Part shown: piece by piece, positions 57,057-64,000 of the stretch
Layout of the letters: the number at the start of each line of letters is the position of its first letter
Numbering within the stretch: the first letter of the stretch is position 1
Assembly (NCBI RefSeq): GCF_028596025.1
Contig: NZ_CP117167.1
Location: forward strand, 4,836,001 to 4,900,000
Direction of reading: 5' to 3'
From: Mucilaginibacter jinjuensis
GTDB lineage: Bacteria; Bacteroidota; Bacteroidia; Sphingobacteriales; Sphingobacteriaceae
Length of the DNA: 64,000 bases
Position numbers and translations under genes: made by a program
Notes under the pieces: model-generated
Told to the model about the DNA's origin: nothing
Database searches by the model: none
The model's input: only the letters and a program-made list of their open reading frames with translations

Positions 57057-57410
57057 ATGTATAAAAAATTCCTAACCACATCATTAATTGTATGTGCAGT
57101 AGTATTGGCAGCCTTTGCAGCAGCAGACCTGAACGGCAAGTGGGTTGGCCAGGTTAGCATGCAGGGCAATGATATCCCCCTAACCTATACTTTTAAAGTT
57201 GACGGTGATAAACTAACCGGTGTTGCCGAATCTTCTTATGGACCATCTGCCATCGAAAACGGCAAAGTAAAAGGCGATTCAATCTCCTTCACCACCAATG
57301 TAAGTGGTTACGAAATCCCTCAACACGGCAAATTTTATCAGGATTCTGTTTCGTTAAATATCGAAGTTCAGGGTTCTAACCTGCATGCGGTGTTGACAAG
57401 AGCTAAGTAA
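57057..57410 (+). CDS. Small exported lipocalin-like protein
   Basis: A 117-residue protein with a signal peptide (LIVCAVVLAAFAAA) and a mature part of beta strands: LNGKWVGQVSMQGNDIPLTY, FKVDGDKLTGVAESSYGP and ISFTTNVSGYEIPQHGKF. Similar small domains occur in Bacteroidota next to, or fused with, other secreted proteins. ATG 57057 is chosen over a GTG at 57033. A near-consensus -7 element (TACGTTTA, one mismatch) is at 57020-57027. Confidence 0.72.
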   Translation: MYKKFLTTSLIVCAVVLAAFAAADLNGKWVGQVSMQGNDIPLTYTFKVDGDKLTGVAESSYGPSAIENGKVKGDSISFTTNVSGYEIPQHGKFYQDSVSLNIEVQGSNLHAVLTRAK

Positions 57411-57988
57411 GCTCAGAGTCAAGAATCGGGAGACAAGAATCAAGATAATACGTATTTCCGTAGAGACACAATACTTTGTGTCTCTTAACTATTTATAATT
57501 AAAGCACGTCATTGCGAGGTACGAAGCAATCCCCTACTTACAGAGCGGCTCTGTATGCTACGAGATTGCTTCGTACCTCGCAATGACAAATTATATATTT
57601 ACTTTAAGCAAACTGCGCCCACTAACCTATCATAACCAAATCATTGTGGCATCTTAATTTTCGGGCAGCACAACATTTGCCATACCACACACTTTCACAG
57701 AAAATTGAGCAGCCACGAGCTTTCTTTTGGTTACTTTTCTTTGGCGGCCAAAGAAAAGTGACATCCACTGACGCTTCATATACTTCATTACCTTTCCTTA
57801 TGAAAAACGGATTATCCGTTATTTAAGGTGGTGCTAATCGGTCTGAGATTGCTTCGTACCTCGCAATGACGCGCGAGATGAAAGCATCTGCATATTGGCA
57901 CATCCTCACATCTGCATCATCATTTTTACCTCCCCCTTACACCAACCAATAATCAACTTCTTATCTTTAGCCACAAAATAAAACAGCT
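57411..57988. repeat. 578-base gap built from dispersed repeats
   Basis: Contents in order: a CAAGAATCGGG-type arm (57414-57447); a perfect AGAGACACAA/TTGTGTCTCT hairpin (57462-57485); a GTCATTGC-type palindrome (57508-57587); an inverted repeat GTTACTTTTCTTTGGC/GCCAAAGAAAAGTGAC (57730-57762); and a single GTCATTGC-family arm (57835-57871). No gene is supported. The hairpin nearest the lipocalin-like gene probably serves as its terminator. Confidence 0.72.
57508..57587. repeat. Palindromic repeat, GTCATTGC type
   Basis: GTCATTGCGAGGTACGAAGC pairs with the arm GCTTCGTACCTCGCAATGAC; the 20-bp ends match perfectly. Confidence 0.85.
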
Positions 57989-58684
57989 ATGAAAGTTGAA
58001 ATATGGTCTGATGTGATGTGCCCGTTTTGCTATATCGGCAAACGCAGGTTTGAGGATGCGCTTGCTAAATTTGAGTATGGCGGCGAAATTGAGATTGAAT
58101 GGAAAAGCTTCCAGCTTAACCCTTTGATGAAAACTAATCCCAACATCAGCATACATGATTACCTGGCCGAAACTAAAGGTTGGCAGCCCGAATACGCTCG
58201 TCAGCTAAATGAGCAGGTTACAGCAATGGCTGCTGAAGTTGGTTTAACCTACAACATGGACCAGGCCGTGGTTGCCAACAGTTTTGATGCGCACCGCTTT
58301 ACACATTATGCCAAACTAAATGGCGTAGGTATTGAGGCCGAAGAGCAATTATTCCGTGCCTATTTTACCGATGGTAAAAACATTGCCGACCATGACGTGC
58401 TTGCAGAACTAGGCAGCAACATCGGACTAAATCCTGAAAACATTAAAGAAGCACTGGCCACAAACGCTTACTCAGACGAAGTACATTACGACTTGCGCGA
58501 AGCCCAGGAATTAGGTATCAGTGCTGTTCCGTTTTTTGTATTGGATAGAAAATATGCCGTATCAGGCGCACAGCCCGAAGTTGTATTTTTAGATGCCCTG
58601 CAAAAAGCCTACAGCGACCAAGAAATTGAAATTATTGCCGATAACACAGATAACAGCTGTGATGTTGATGGTAGTAATTGCTAA
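57989..58684 (+). CDS. DsbA-family oxidoreductase (FrnE-like)
   Basis: A 231-residue thioredoxin-fold protein with the CPFC redox motif at 11-14 (SDVMCPFCYIGKRRFEDAL), and the cis-Pro loop in ISAVPFFVLDRKYAVSGAQ. There is no signal peptide, as in FrnE-type cytoplasmic disulfide isomerases. The C-terminus ends with two more Cys residues (SCDVDGSNC). A near-consensus -7 element (TATCTTTA) lies at 57963-57970. Confidence 0.93.
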   Translation: MKVEIWSDVMCPFCYIGKRRFEDALAKFEYGGEIEIEWKSFQLNPLMKTNPNISIHDYLAETKGWQPEYARQLNEQVTAMAAEVGLTYNMDQAVVANSFDAHRFTHYAKLNGVGIEAEEQLFRAYFTDGKNIADHDVLAELGSNIGLNPENIKEALATNAYSDEVHYDLREAQELGISAVPFFVLDRKYAVSGAQPEVVFLDALQKAYSDQEIEIIADNTDNSCDVDGSNC

Positions 58685-58702
58685 GGATTTCTTATTAATC
58701 TT

Positions 58703-58791
58703 GTCATTTCGACGATAGGAGAAATCTTCTGCGCTTTACCATTAGCGCAAATTTATAGCGCAGAAGATTCTTCGCTATCGGTCTGAATGAC
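58703..58791. repeat. Palindromic repeat, GTCATTCTGA type (copy 3)
   Basis: GTCATTTCGACGATAGGAG and GCTATCGGTCTGAATGAC arms with an inner AAATCTTCTGCGC / GCGCAGAAGATT stem, between the DsbA-like gene and the shared terminator. Confidence 0.8.
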
Positions 58792-58806
58792 AAAGTAGAT
58801 TTAAAC

Positions 58807-58846
58807 AAAAAAGCCGTACCGATGATTATCGGTACGGCTTTTCTTT
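58807..58846. terminator. Bidirectional terminator between DsbA-like and metalloprotease genes
   Basis: Perfect 15-bp stem AAAAGCCGTACCGAT / ATCGGTACGGCTTTT with a GATT loop between convergent genes. Confidence 0.93.
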
Positions 58847-58863
58847 TATCAGGAGCGTTTGTA

Positions 58864-61395
58864 TTAAAACTCAAACTCGTTTGATGGCATACCGATTGGT
58901 GCGCCAGGCGGCATATCCAAAGGCTCTGCAGGTTGGAATTTCTCCGGGTTCTTCTGAAACTCGTTGATCTGCGAAAGCGCAAAGTAAATAGCCGCCTTTT
59001 GTTTTGGCGATGCACTTACCAATTGGCTACCCATCCAGGTGCTTAGCTCGGTAATTTCCAGCAGGGCTTCTCCCCTTACGTTTTCGCCGGCACGGCTATT
59101 GGCTGCCAGTTGTAATAGGTACTTAGTGGTTAGGTTATTAACCAGTATATGTAGTTCACCTTTGTAGCCCGGCTCAATTGGTGCTTTCCAGGTTTTTTCG
59201 AGCAGTTTATCAACCATTGGCATAAAGCCTGGCTGTTTTTCGTCGCGCGAGTTATACTCGATTAAACGGGCAGCACGATCAGCATCTAACAGGTAACCCA
59301 GAGTCGTACTTGCGGCACTTTCGGCAGCGCCAAGCGGGTCGAACGTTACGCCGGTATGGCCACCAAAAGTTTCAACCGTTGACGGAAAACCTACCGGGCG
59401 CGGTGGGATTTTCTCGATCAAGCCTTCCGGCAAAGCTAATGCTTCGGGCGTAATGGTTGATAATAAACCATCGATAGAACGCCATTGCTCGGCAGGGTCA
59501 ATCATTTTGGTAACCGTTTCGCCATCGTTTTTAAGCGCATGTGTAAAGTAAAGGCCACCGATTGAGTTAGATACCGCTTCGATCTGATAACGGTGCAGCA
59601 GGTACATCGGCACCAAAACTTCCTCTAAGGTCGACATCGGCGCATCCTGACGGATTGCTTTCTCAGAGAAATTATCCAGAATATGACGGCGGATGGTCAT
59701 CAGTTTGGTTAGCTGGTCAACCGGGTTAACACCATCATCCCACTGGTGAGATAACGGGTGTACGCCACCGCCAATATCAGGGATAAAGATGTGGCCTTGC
59801 GCCAGGGTTTCTTTCATAATCTTGTCCAGCGCCTCATCCTCATTCGTTCCTTTCGGAAAGTCGGAGTAACCCCACATAATAGCGCGTTTATCCCAGCTAC
59901 CGATACCTTTTGCGTAAGCGTCTGATACATCGATGCTACCATCAGCCTTCATACTAAAGCGCGGGAAAGGATAATCCATTACCGAAGCCCTGTCGTGCGT
60001 GCTGCTGGTGTAATTGTGGTACAAACCAAGCGTGTGGCCAATCTCATGTGCCGATAACTGGCGGATCCGAGCCAACGCCATTTGCTCCATTGCCTTTGGT
60101 ATCGGTTTACCATCAATATAAGGTTGTAATAAACCTTCTGCAAGTAGATAATCCTGGCGGTGGCGGTCTGAACCCAAAGTTACTTCACCTTTCAGGATTT
60201 CGCCGGTACGAGGGTCGATGTACGACATACCATACGAAAACGCCCTTTGCGGGCTGCCTGAGCGGTTTACCCAGTTCACTACGTTATAGCGCATATCCAT
60301 CGGGTCGGCGCCTTCTGGTAATTCTTTTACAATAAAAGCATTTTTATAACCGGCAGCTTCGAAAGCCTGGTTCCACCATGAGCCGCCTTCTATCAGGGCT
60401 TTTTTAATCAGCTCTGGCGCACCACGGTCTATGTAGTAAACAATCGGCTCTACCGGTTCGCTGATGGCGGCATTAGGGTTTTTCTTTTCTAAACGGTGAC
60501 GGGCTGTAAAACGTTTAATCAGCGGCTCATTCATCGGGGATGAAAAATCGTAATAACTAAACTCATTAAAACCAGAGCGAGGGTCGAACTTGCGTGGTTT
60601 AAAGCCATCATCAGGCAATTGTACAAAGGCTTGGTGCATGCGCAAGGTTACCGCACTTGGATCGGCAGCAACACCACCACCTCTACGGCCTCCGCCGCTA
60701 CCACCACCTGTAAAAGTGATCAGCGCTTCAAACTCACTATTTTTAGGAAAGTTTTTTGTGTTCTCGATATTAATGGCCGAACGTGTTTCGTCTAAACGGT
60801 AACCACCACCGGCTGGTGCGGCACCACGACCGGCGGCTGCAATAGCGCTGCCCAGGTTACCACGACCGGTACCCAGGTTATCTCCAATCCGCTGAACATC
60901 CCGGATCAGGAAAGGGGTCATATCTACCAGTACCTTATCGCCCTCAACAGCTGCCGGGGTAAAGCCCCAAAGTATTGATTTGGCAAAGGCATTCTCTACC
61001 GCTTTTTTCTCATCGGCATTACCATTTACCGAACGGTAATTGGTAACGGGCTGCACCAAAAACACCTTCGGCCCAACCTTTGTAAAATGAGTAATTACCG
61101 ATGTTGATTGGCCTCGCTCGGCTCCACCATTACCCACGCCATCTGCAAGCGCGTTGAAGTAAAGGAAATCCTTATCGAATTTGTCGATCTCGAGGTAAAT
61201 TTTACCGCTTTTATCATCGTAATAAAAGTTATAAAATCCCTCGTACTTTTTAAGGTTTTGGGTGATAGAGGCAATCGTCGCAGCAGGCCTTGCTTCGGTT
61301 GCACGACCTCCGCCTTCGCCCGGTTGCCTGTTCTGCGCGAACGACACCCCGCTTAAGGCCAGCATAGCCGCAGTTATGGGTAAATAATACTTCAT
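58864..61395 (-). CDS. Secreted zinc metalloprotease with DUF5117/DUF4953 domains
   Basis: An 843-residue exported protein (signal peptide cut after VSFAQ). The N-terminal DUF5117-like part contains two Gly/Arg-rich low-complexity inserts (about 175-198 and 230-243). The peptidase part has the extended zinc motif HEIGHTLGLYH at 450-460 with Glu451, a metzincin-like pattern, and a likely Met-turn in SVMDYPFPRF. Such proteins are abundant in Bacteroidota and their substrates are unknown. It is alone on its strand. Confidence 0.91.
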   Translation of the reverse strand: MKYYLPITAAMLALSGVSFAQNRQPGEGGGRATEARPAATIASITQNLKKYEGFYNFYYDDKSGKIYLEIDKFDKDFLYFNALADGVGNGGAERGQSTSVITHFTKVGPKVFLVQPVTNYRSVNGNADEKKAVENAFAKSILWGFTPAAVEGDKVLVDMTPFLIRDVQRIGDNLGTGRGNLGSAIAAAGRGAAPAGGGYRLDETRSAINIENTKNFPKNSEFEALITFTGGGSGGGRRGGGVAADPSAVTLRMHQAFVQLPDDGFKPRKFDPRSGFNEFSYYDFSSPMNEPLIKRFTARHRLEKKNPNAAISEPVEPIVYYIDRGAPELIKKALIEGGSWWNQAFEAAGYKNAFIVKELPEGADPMDMRYNVVNWVNRSGSPQRAFSYGMSYIDPRTGEILKGEVTLGSDRHRQDYLLAEGLLQPYIDGKPIPKAMEQMALARIRQLSAHEIGHTLGLYHNYTSSTHDRASVMDYPFPRFSMKADGSIDVSDAYAKGIGSWDKRAIMWGYSDFPKGTNEDEALDKIMKETLAQGHIFIPDIGGGVHPLSHQWDDGVNPVDQLTKLMTIRRHILDNFSEKAIRQDAPMSTLEEVLVPMYLLHRYQIEAVSNSIGGLYFTHALKNDGETVTKMIDPAEQWRSIDGLLSTITPEALALPEGLIEKIPPRPVGFPSTVETFGGHTGVTFDPLGAAESAASTTLGYLLDADRAARLIEYNSRDEKQPGFMPMVDKLLEKTWKAPIEPGYKGELHILVNNLTTKYLLQLAANSRAGENVRGEALLEITELSTWMGSQLVSASPKQKAAIYFALSQINEFQKNPEKFQPAEPLDMPPGAPIGMPSNEFEF

Positions 61396-61740
61396 AGTTT
61401 ATTAATTTGAGTAATTAGTTTGTTAGTTTCCCTTGCAATAAGCACTTCTTAACACCGAAAGGTATTAATCTGAAATACTTTTCAAGAAAAGTAAAGTTTT
61501 TTGATTGAAAACAGATGAGTTTATATTGATTTAACAAAAAAGTTACGGCTTAAATGAGAGATTCCCATCAAGATCCCTATATTTTCAATGACTTATTAAT
61601 TTCATTTTGTCATTCTGAAAGATAGTGAAGGATCTTCTTCGCAATGTACCACGAAGAAGCATGGTGCAGAAGATATTTCGCTATCGCTCAATATGACAAA
61701 AAGGAAGGTTGATTCAATAAAATCTTCTTACCTTTTAATC
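61396..61740. other. 345-base gap with a GTCATTCTGA-type palindrome
   Basis: Non-coding. The metalloprotease side is AT-rich with no exact TAnnTTTG. The repeat at 61609-61697 has arms GTCATTCTGAAAGATAGTG / TTTCGCTATCGCTCAATATGAC with inner CTTCTTCG/CGAAGAAG. A near-consensus -7 element (TACCTTTT) lies just before the next gene. Confidence 0.65.
61609..61697. repeat. Palindromic repeat, GTCATTCTGA type (copy 4)
   Basis: Ends GTCATTCTGA and ATATGAC; less perfect than the other copies. Confidence 0.7.
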
Positions 61741-62184
61741 ATGAAATCTATAAAGCATTATAGTGTCTTCATTATCCTGTTTGTCTGGTCAGCTTGTGCT
61801 GCATCTAATGATATTCAGCTCGAAAAGGTTACCGAAACCTCGGAGTATTTACATTGCGACAAAGTATTCTCTAACAACCGCGATTCTATAGTTCAACTCA
61901 ACCAGATCCTTATCCAAACCGGGACTATTGATACAACGGACGAAAGAAGTTTTAAAGCCGCCATCATCCATATCCAGGGAAAAGAAATCATACTGGATCT
62001 GGTGAAATCTAATCAATCACATAACGATCACCATGAGCAATACGCCGGCAAAGGCTATAAACTGGAGTTGAATTACGAACCTAAAAGCCTGGCAAACGAT
62101 ACCATGTATACAGGCAATTGCGAGATCTGGCAGGGCAAACTACATTCGGATATAAAAGTTGAAGGCATCAGAAATAACTTATAA
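61741..62184 (+). CDS. Small lipoprotein, unknown function
   Basis: A 147-residue lipoprotein: MKSIKHYSVF, hydrophobic stretch, lipobox VWSAC (Cys19). The mature part is polar with strands such as AAIIHIQGKEIILDLVKSN and a His-rich turn (SHNDHHEQY). No family recognised. The ATG at 61741 is used because the frame upstream runs into the palindromic repeat. A second small gene follows after 9 bases and is probably co-transcribed. Confidence 0.72.
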   Translation: MKSIKHYSVFIILFVWSACAASNDIQLEKVTETSEYLHCDKVFSNNRDSIVQLNQILIQTGTIDTTDERSFKAAIIHIQGKEIILDLVKSNQSHNDHHEQYAGKGYKLELNYEPKSLANDTMYTGNCEIWQGKLHSDIKVEGIRNNL

Positions 62185-62193
62185 ATTGCCTTA

Positions 62194-62433
62194 ATGAGTA
62201 CCGAATCAAAAAAACATATCATTGTTGTAAAAAAGCTTAAGCTTAACACAACCGATGCCGATCATTTAATCTCTGATCCCTTCAACTTCGACGATATTAA
62301 AGAATCTGTTAAACCTTATGTTTTCGACGAAAAAAATGTAAAGGTGGAAGTGCATGGCGATGAAATTACCTTCATTATACTTTGCTCTGAAGAAGTTAAG
62401 CGATCTACCATTGGATTTAGCCAGGGGAGTTGA
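62194..62433 (+). CDS. Small hypothetical protein, 79 aa
   Basis: Not recognised. Charged and soluble (KKHIIVVKKLKLNTTDADHL, PYVFDEKNVKVEVHGDEITF). It begins 9 bases after the lipoprotein stop, which suggests a two-gene unit, and is followed by a GTCATGCCGA-type palindrome. Confidence 0.6.
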   Translation: MSTESKKHIIVVKKLKLNTTDADHLISDPFNFDDIKESVKPYVFDEKNVKVEVHGDEITFIILCSEEVKRSTIGFSQGS

Positions 62434-62445
62434 TGACTCTCTCCC

Positions 62446-62552
62446 GTCATGCCGAACTTATTTCGGCATCCCACAGGACAGGTAGCATACTTGGCAATTT
62501 AAGACATGACGTATACTTAGCGCATGGGATGCCGAAACAAGTTCGGCATGAC
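62446..62552. repeat. Palindromic repeat, GTCATGCCGA type (copy 2)
   Basis: Ends CCCGTCATGCCGAACTT and AAGTTCGGCATGACGGG pair perfectly; internal arms TTTCGGCATCCCA / GGGATGCCGAAA extend the palindrome. Same family as 6611-6707. Confidence 0.88.
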
Positions 62553-62578
62553 GGGTGAAAGAAATCACCATAAAACCT

Positions 62579-62586
62579 TAATTTTG
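62579..62586 (+). promoter_or_regulatory. Promoter of the DUF551 gene, -7 element
   Basis: TAATTTTG matches TAnnTTTG and ends 4 bases before the ATG at 62591, predicting a leaderless mRNA. Confidence 0.5.
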
Positions 62587-62590
62587 CCGC

Positions 62591-62971
62591 ATGGACTGGA
62601 TTTCTGTAAAAGATAAATTACCCGCACCTCAAGAACCCGTTTTGGTACTGATACATGCCGATGATGAAGACTATCTACGCTTCAACAGTATGCAGGTAGC
62701 CTATCACTGGGTTAACCAATGGATTGGTAAAGACAGCGGGTTGAGCGAAGTAACCCATTGGCTCCCGCTTCCCCCAGCACCTAAAGCTCCGGTTGATACC
62801 CATTTTGAAGCTGTGAAATTTGCAGCCGATAGCGTAATGAGCCATTATGTACCTGCTGATAACAAAGCCCAGTCATTCTCATTTACTCTTACCGTGGAAG
62901 GCAGAACCCATACCGCTTATTACGAGCGCGACACCGATGGCTATTGGGATTTTAAGAGATACACGCAATAA
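62591..62971 (+). CDS. DUF551-domain protein
   Basis: A 126-residue protein. The first half matches DUF551: MDWISVKDKLPAPQEPVLVL, then a YHWVNQWIG strand and VTHWLPLPPAP. The family is best known from phage and mobile-element proteins of unknown role. The second half, with SFTLTVEGRTHTAYYERDTD, is not recognised and may be an extra beta domain. Its 3' end overlaps the convergent membrane-protein gene by 20 bases. Confidence 0.78.
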   Translation: MDWISVKDKLPAPQEPVLVLIHADDEDYLRFNSMQVAYHWVNQWIGKDSGLSEVTHWLPLPPAPKAPVDTHFEAVKFAADSVMSHYVPADNKAQSFSFTLTVEGRTHTAYYERDTDGYWDFKRYTQ

Positions 62972-63959
62972 AAGCATCCACATCATCAACCTGCATCAGG
63001 ATTGATTGGTAAGGTTTTGATACGCCGTATAGCTTATCAACGATAACAGGCTCTTTAAAAGTAATAAGTAAATTACCGCTATTTTTAAGCACCCCGCCTT
63101 TAAGGTAAGGTTCATCAGAAGTATAATCGTTGGTGATTTTTTGCAGGGATTGGATATTATCTAACCCTGTAATTGCCCGCCAGCGCAGGCCTGTGCGGAG
63201 TATGATCGTATCCTCATTAATCAGCACCTTACGTTTAAGCATAGCTGATAGATCGGCAATAAAAACAATGCTGCTATAAGCAGATAGTACTGTCAGAATA
63301 ATAGCTGCGGTATGGCTCCATTTCATCAGGAGCAAGTGCATGGGTACAATTTCAATCAATATCACGGCAAACAATACGCACCATATAGCCACGTAACCAC
63401 AATCTTTATAAGTGCTGAATGATTGGTATTGCGCATCTACCTTTTCCTTTTTCCAAAAGAGCAATCCGTATCTTAATACAGCAACTTCGGCAGCTAGTAC
63501 TTTTATAGCGGGTGAGCGGCCCAGTGCTCCAGCCATACTTAAACGCAGGTTATAGATAGGATCGGCAAAGGCAGTGTGGTGTATCAGATAGGCAGCCCTT
63601 ATTTTTTTGATTTGCGTTATGGCATATCCAATCACAAACAATTCGGCCAATACACTTAGCTTGCGGATCTGTAAAATGTAACTACGCTGCTGTTGCGGTA
63701 ATACCAAATAAGCCAATCCGCAGCAAACACTAAAAACAAGGAACAAACTTTTGGCCGAAACTTTTAACGGCCTTACAATAACAATGTAAAATAGTACAGG
63801 GAAGGTAAGTACAAAATCGGCCAGCAAGCCATTGGCAACTTTATCGCGCACAGCTAATGGAACTGCATGTAATATCGTCAGTCCACCGAAAAATATCGCG
63901 AAAGCAATGAGGATAATGGATATAATGTTACGGTTTGGGCGGAGGGAAATGGCTATCAT
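62952..63959 (-). CDS. Polytopic membrane protein with PH-like tail, unknown function
   Basis: A 335-residue protein with about six hydrophobic helices (for example IISIILIAFAIFFGGLTIL and YVAIWCVLFAVILIEIVPM). The C-terminal 100 residues read like a bacterial PH-type beta domain: LINEDTIILRTGLRWRAITG, LDNIQSLQKI and NSGNLLITFKEPVIVDKLYG. No family assigned. The stop overlaps the end of the DUF551 gene. The upstream region runs to the window edge. Confidence 0.75.
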   Translation of the reverse strand: MIAISLRPNRNIISIILIAFAIFFGGLTILHAVPLAVRDKVANGLLADFVLTFPVLFYIVIVRPLKVSAKSLFLVFSVCCGLAYLVLPQQQRSYILQIRKLSVLAELFVIGYAITQIKKIRAAYLIHHTAFADPIYNLRLSMAGALGRSPAIKVLAAEVAVLRYGLLFWKKEKVDAQYQSFSTYKDCGYVAIWCVLFAVILIEIVPMHLLLMKWSHTAAIILTVLSAYSSIVFIADLSAMLKRKVLINEDTIILRTGLRWRAITGLDNIQSLQKITNDYTSDEPYLKGGVLKNSGNLLITFKEPVIVDKLYGVSKPYQSILMQVDDVDAFIACIS

Positions 63960-64000
63960 TATTTTGAGATTGAGGACAGCTTAAAGATAGTGATAAAAGC

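Noticed and set aside
57644..57826. 60-codon plus-strand frame
   Set aside because: It runs through the GTTACTTTTCTTTGGC inverted repeat, and the encoded peptide is a translation of that repeat.
6611..62552. Repeated palindromes as CRISPR repeats
   Set aside because: Copies are singly scattered, not regularly spaced with unique spacers, and no cas genes are present.

Overview
The window looks like chromosomal DNA of a Bacteroidota bacterium, most likely family Sphingobacteriaceae (Mucilaginibacter/Pedobacter-like). The evidence is a SusC/SusD pair, a second TonB-dependent receptor, Bacteroidota-type -7 promoter elements (TAnnTTTG) in front of several genes, weak or absent Shine-Dalgarno sequences, and Bacteroidota families such as DUF2851, DUF2723, DUF5117-type metalloproteases and an FtsK-LolA pair. 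Genus assignment is inference. No rRNA, tRNA or CRISPR array was seen.

Layout. 1-1.4 kb: an IS110-family transposase cut by the window edge. 1.4-8.5 kb: an AcpH-like protein, an MFS exporter, ribosomal protein S1 (rpsA), a small orphan peptide gene, an endonuclease III-like glycosylase, then pyrR-pyrB. 8.5-14.6 kb (minus strand): a complete tripartite RND efflux operon (TolC, permease, lipoprotein adaptor). 14.7-16 kb: a flavin amine oxidase. 16.2-32.4 kb (minus strand): a SusC/SusD locus whose downstream genes encode an ASPIC/UnbV-VCBS lipoprotein, a vanadium-haloperoxidase/PAP2-like lipoprotein, two paralogous lipoproteins that join one c-type haem motif to VCBS/FG-GAP repeats, and a GH2 glycosidase. 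A NUDIX-fold regulator (NrtR/AraR type) is divergent from susC at 33.2 kb. The 733-base gap between them holds two copies of a 15-bp palindrome, GTGTA-N5-TACAC. This locus is the most unusual part of the window.

34-64 kb: mostly housekeeping and small conserved genes. These are an MBL hydrolase with a coupled partner, lolA, ftsK, an ankyrin protein, PspC, DUF2851, a secreted BSP-type peptidase, an M20 deacetylase (argE-like), a zincless Fpg/Nei glycosylase, a DUF2723 membrane protein, a YwbE-type protein, a DUF1345 protein, a HAD phosphatase, argH, a DUF72 protein, an outer-membrane beta-barrel receptor, a secreted aldose epimerase, a DsbA/FrnE-like protein, a DUF5117-type metalloprotease and several small hypotheticals.

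The intergenic spaces are rich in dispersed palindromes. Three families share GTCAT...ATGAC ends (GTCATTGC, GTCATTCTGA and GTCATGCCGA types). There are also CAAGAAACAAGA-type arms, sometimes nested around the others, and a multi-hairpin element near 49.1 kb. Strong intrinsic terminators close most convergent gene pairs.
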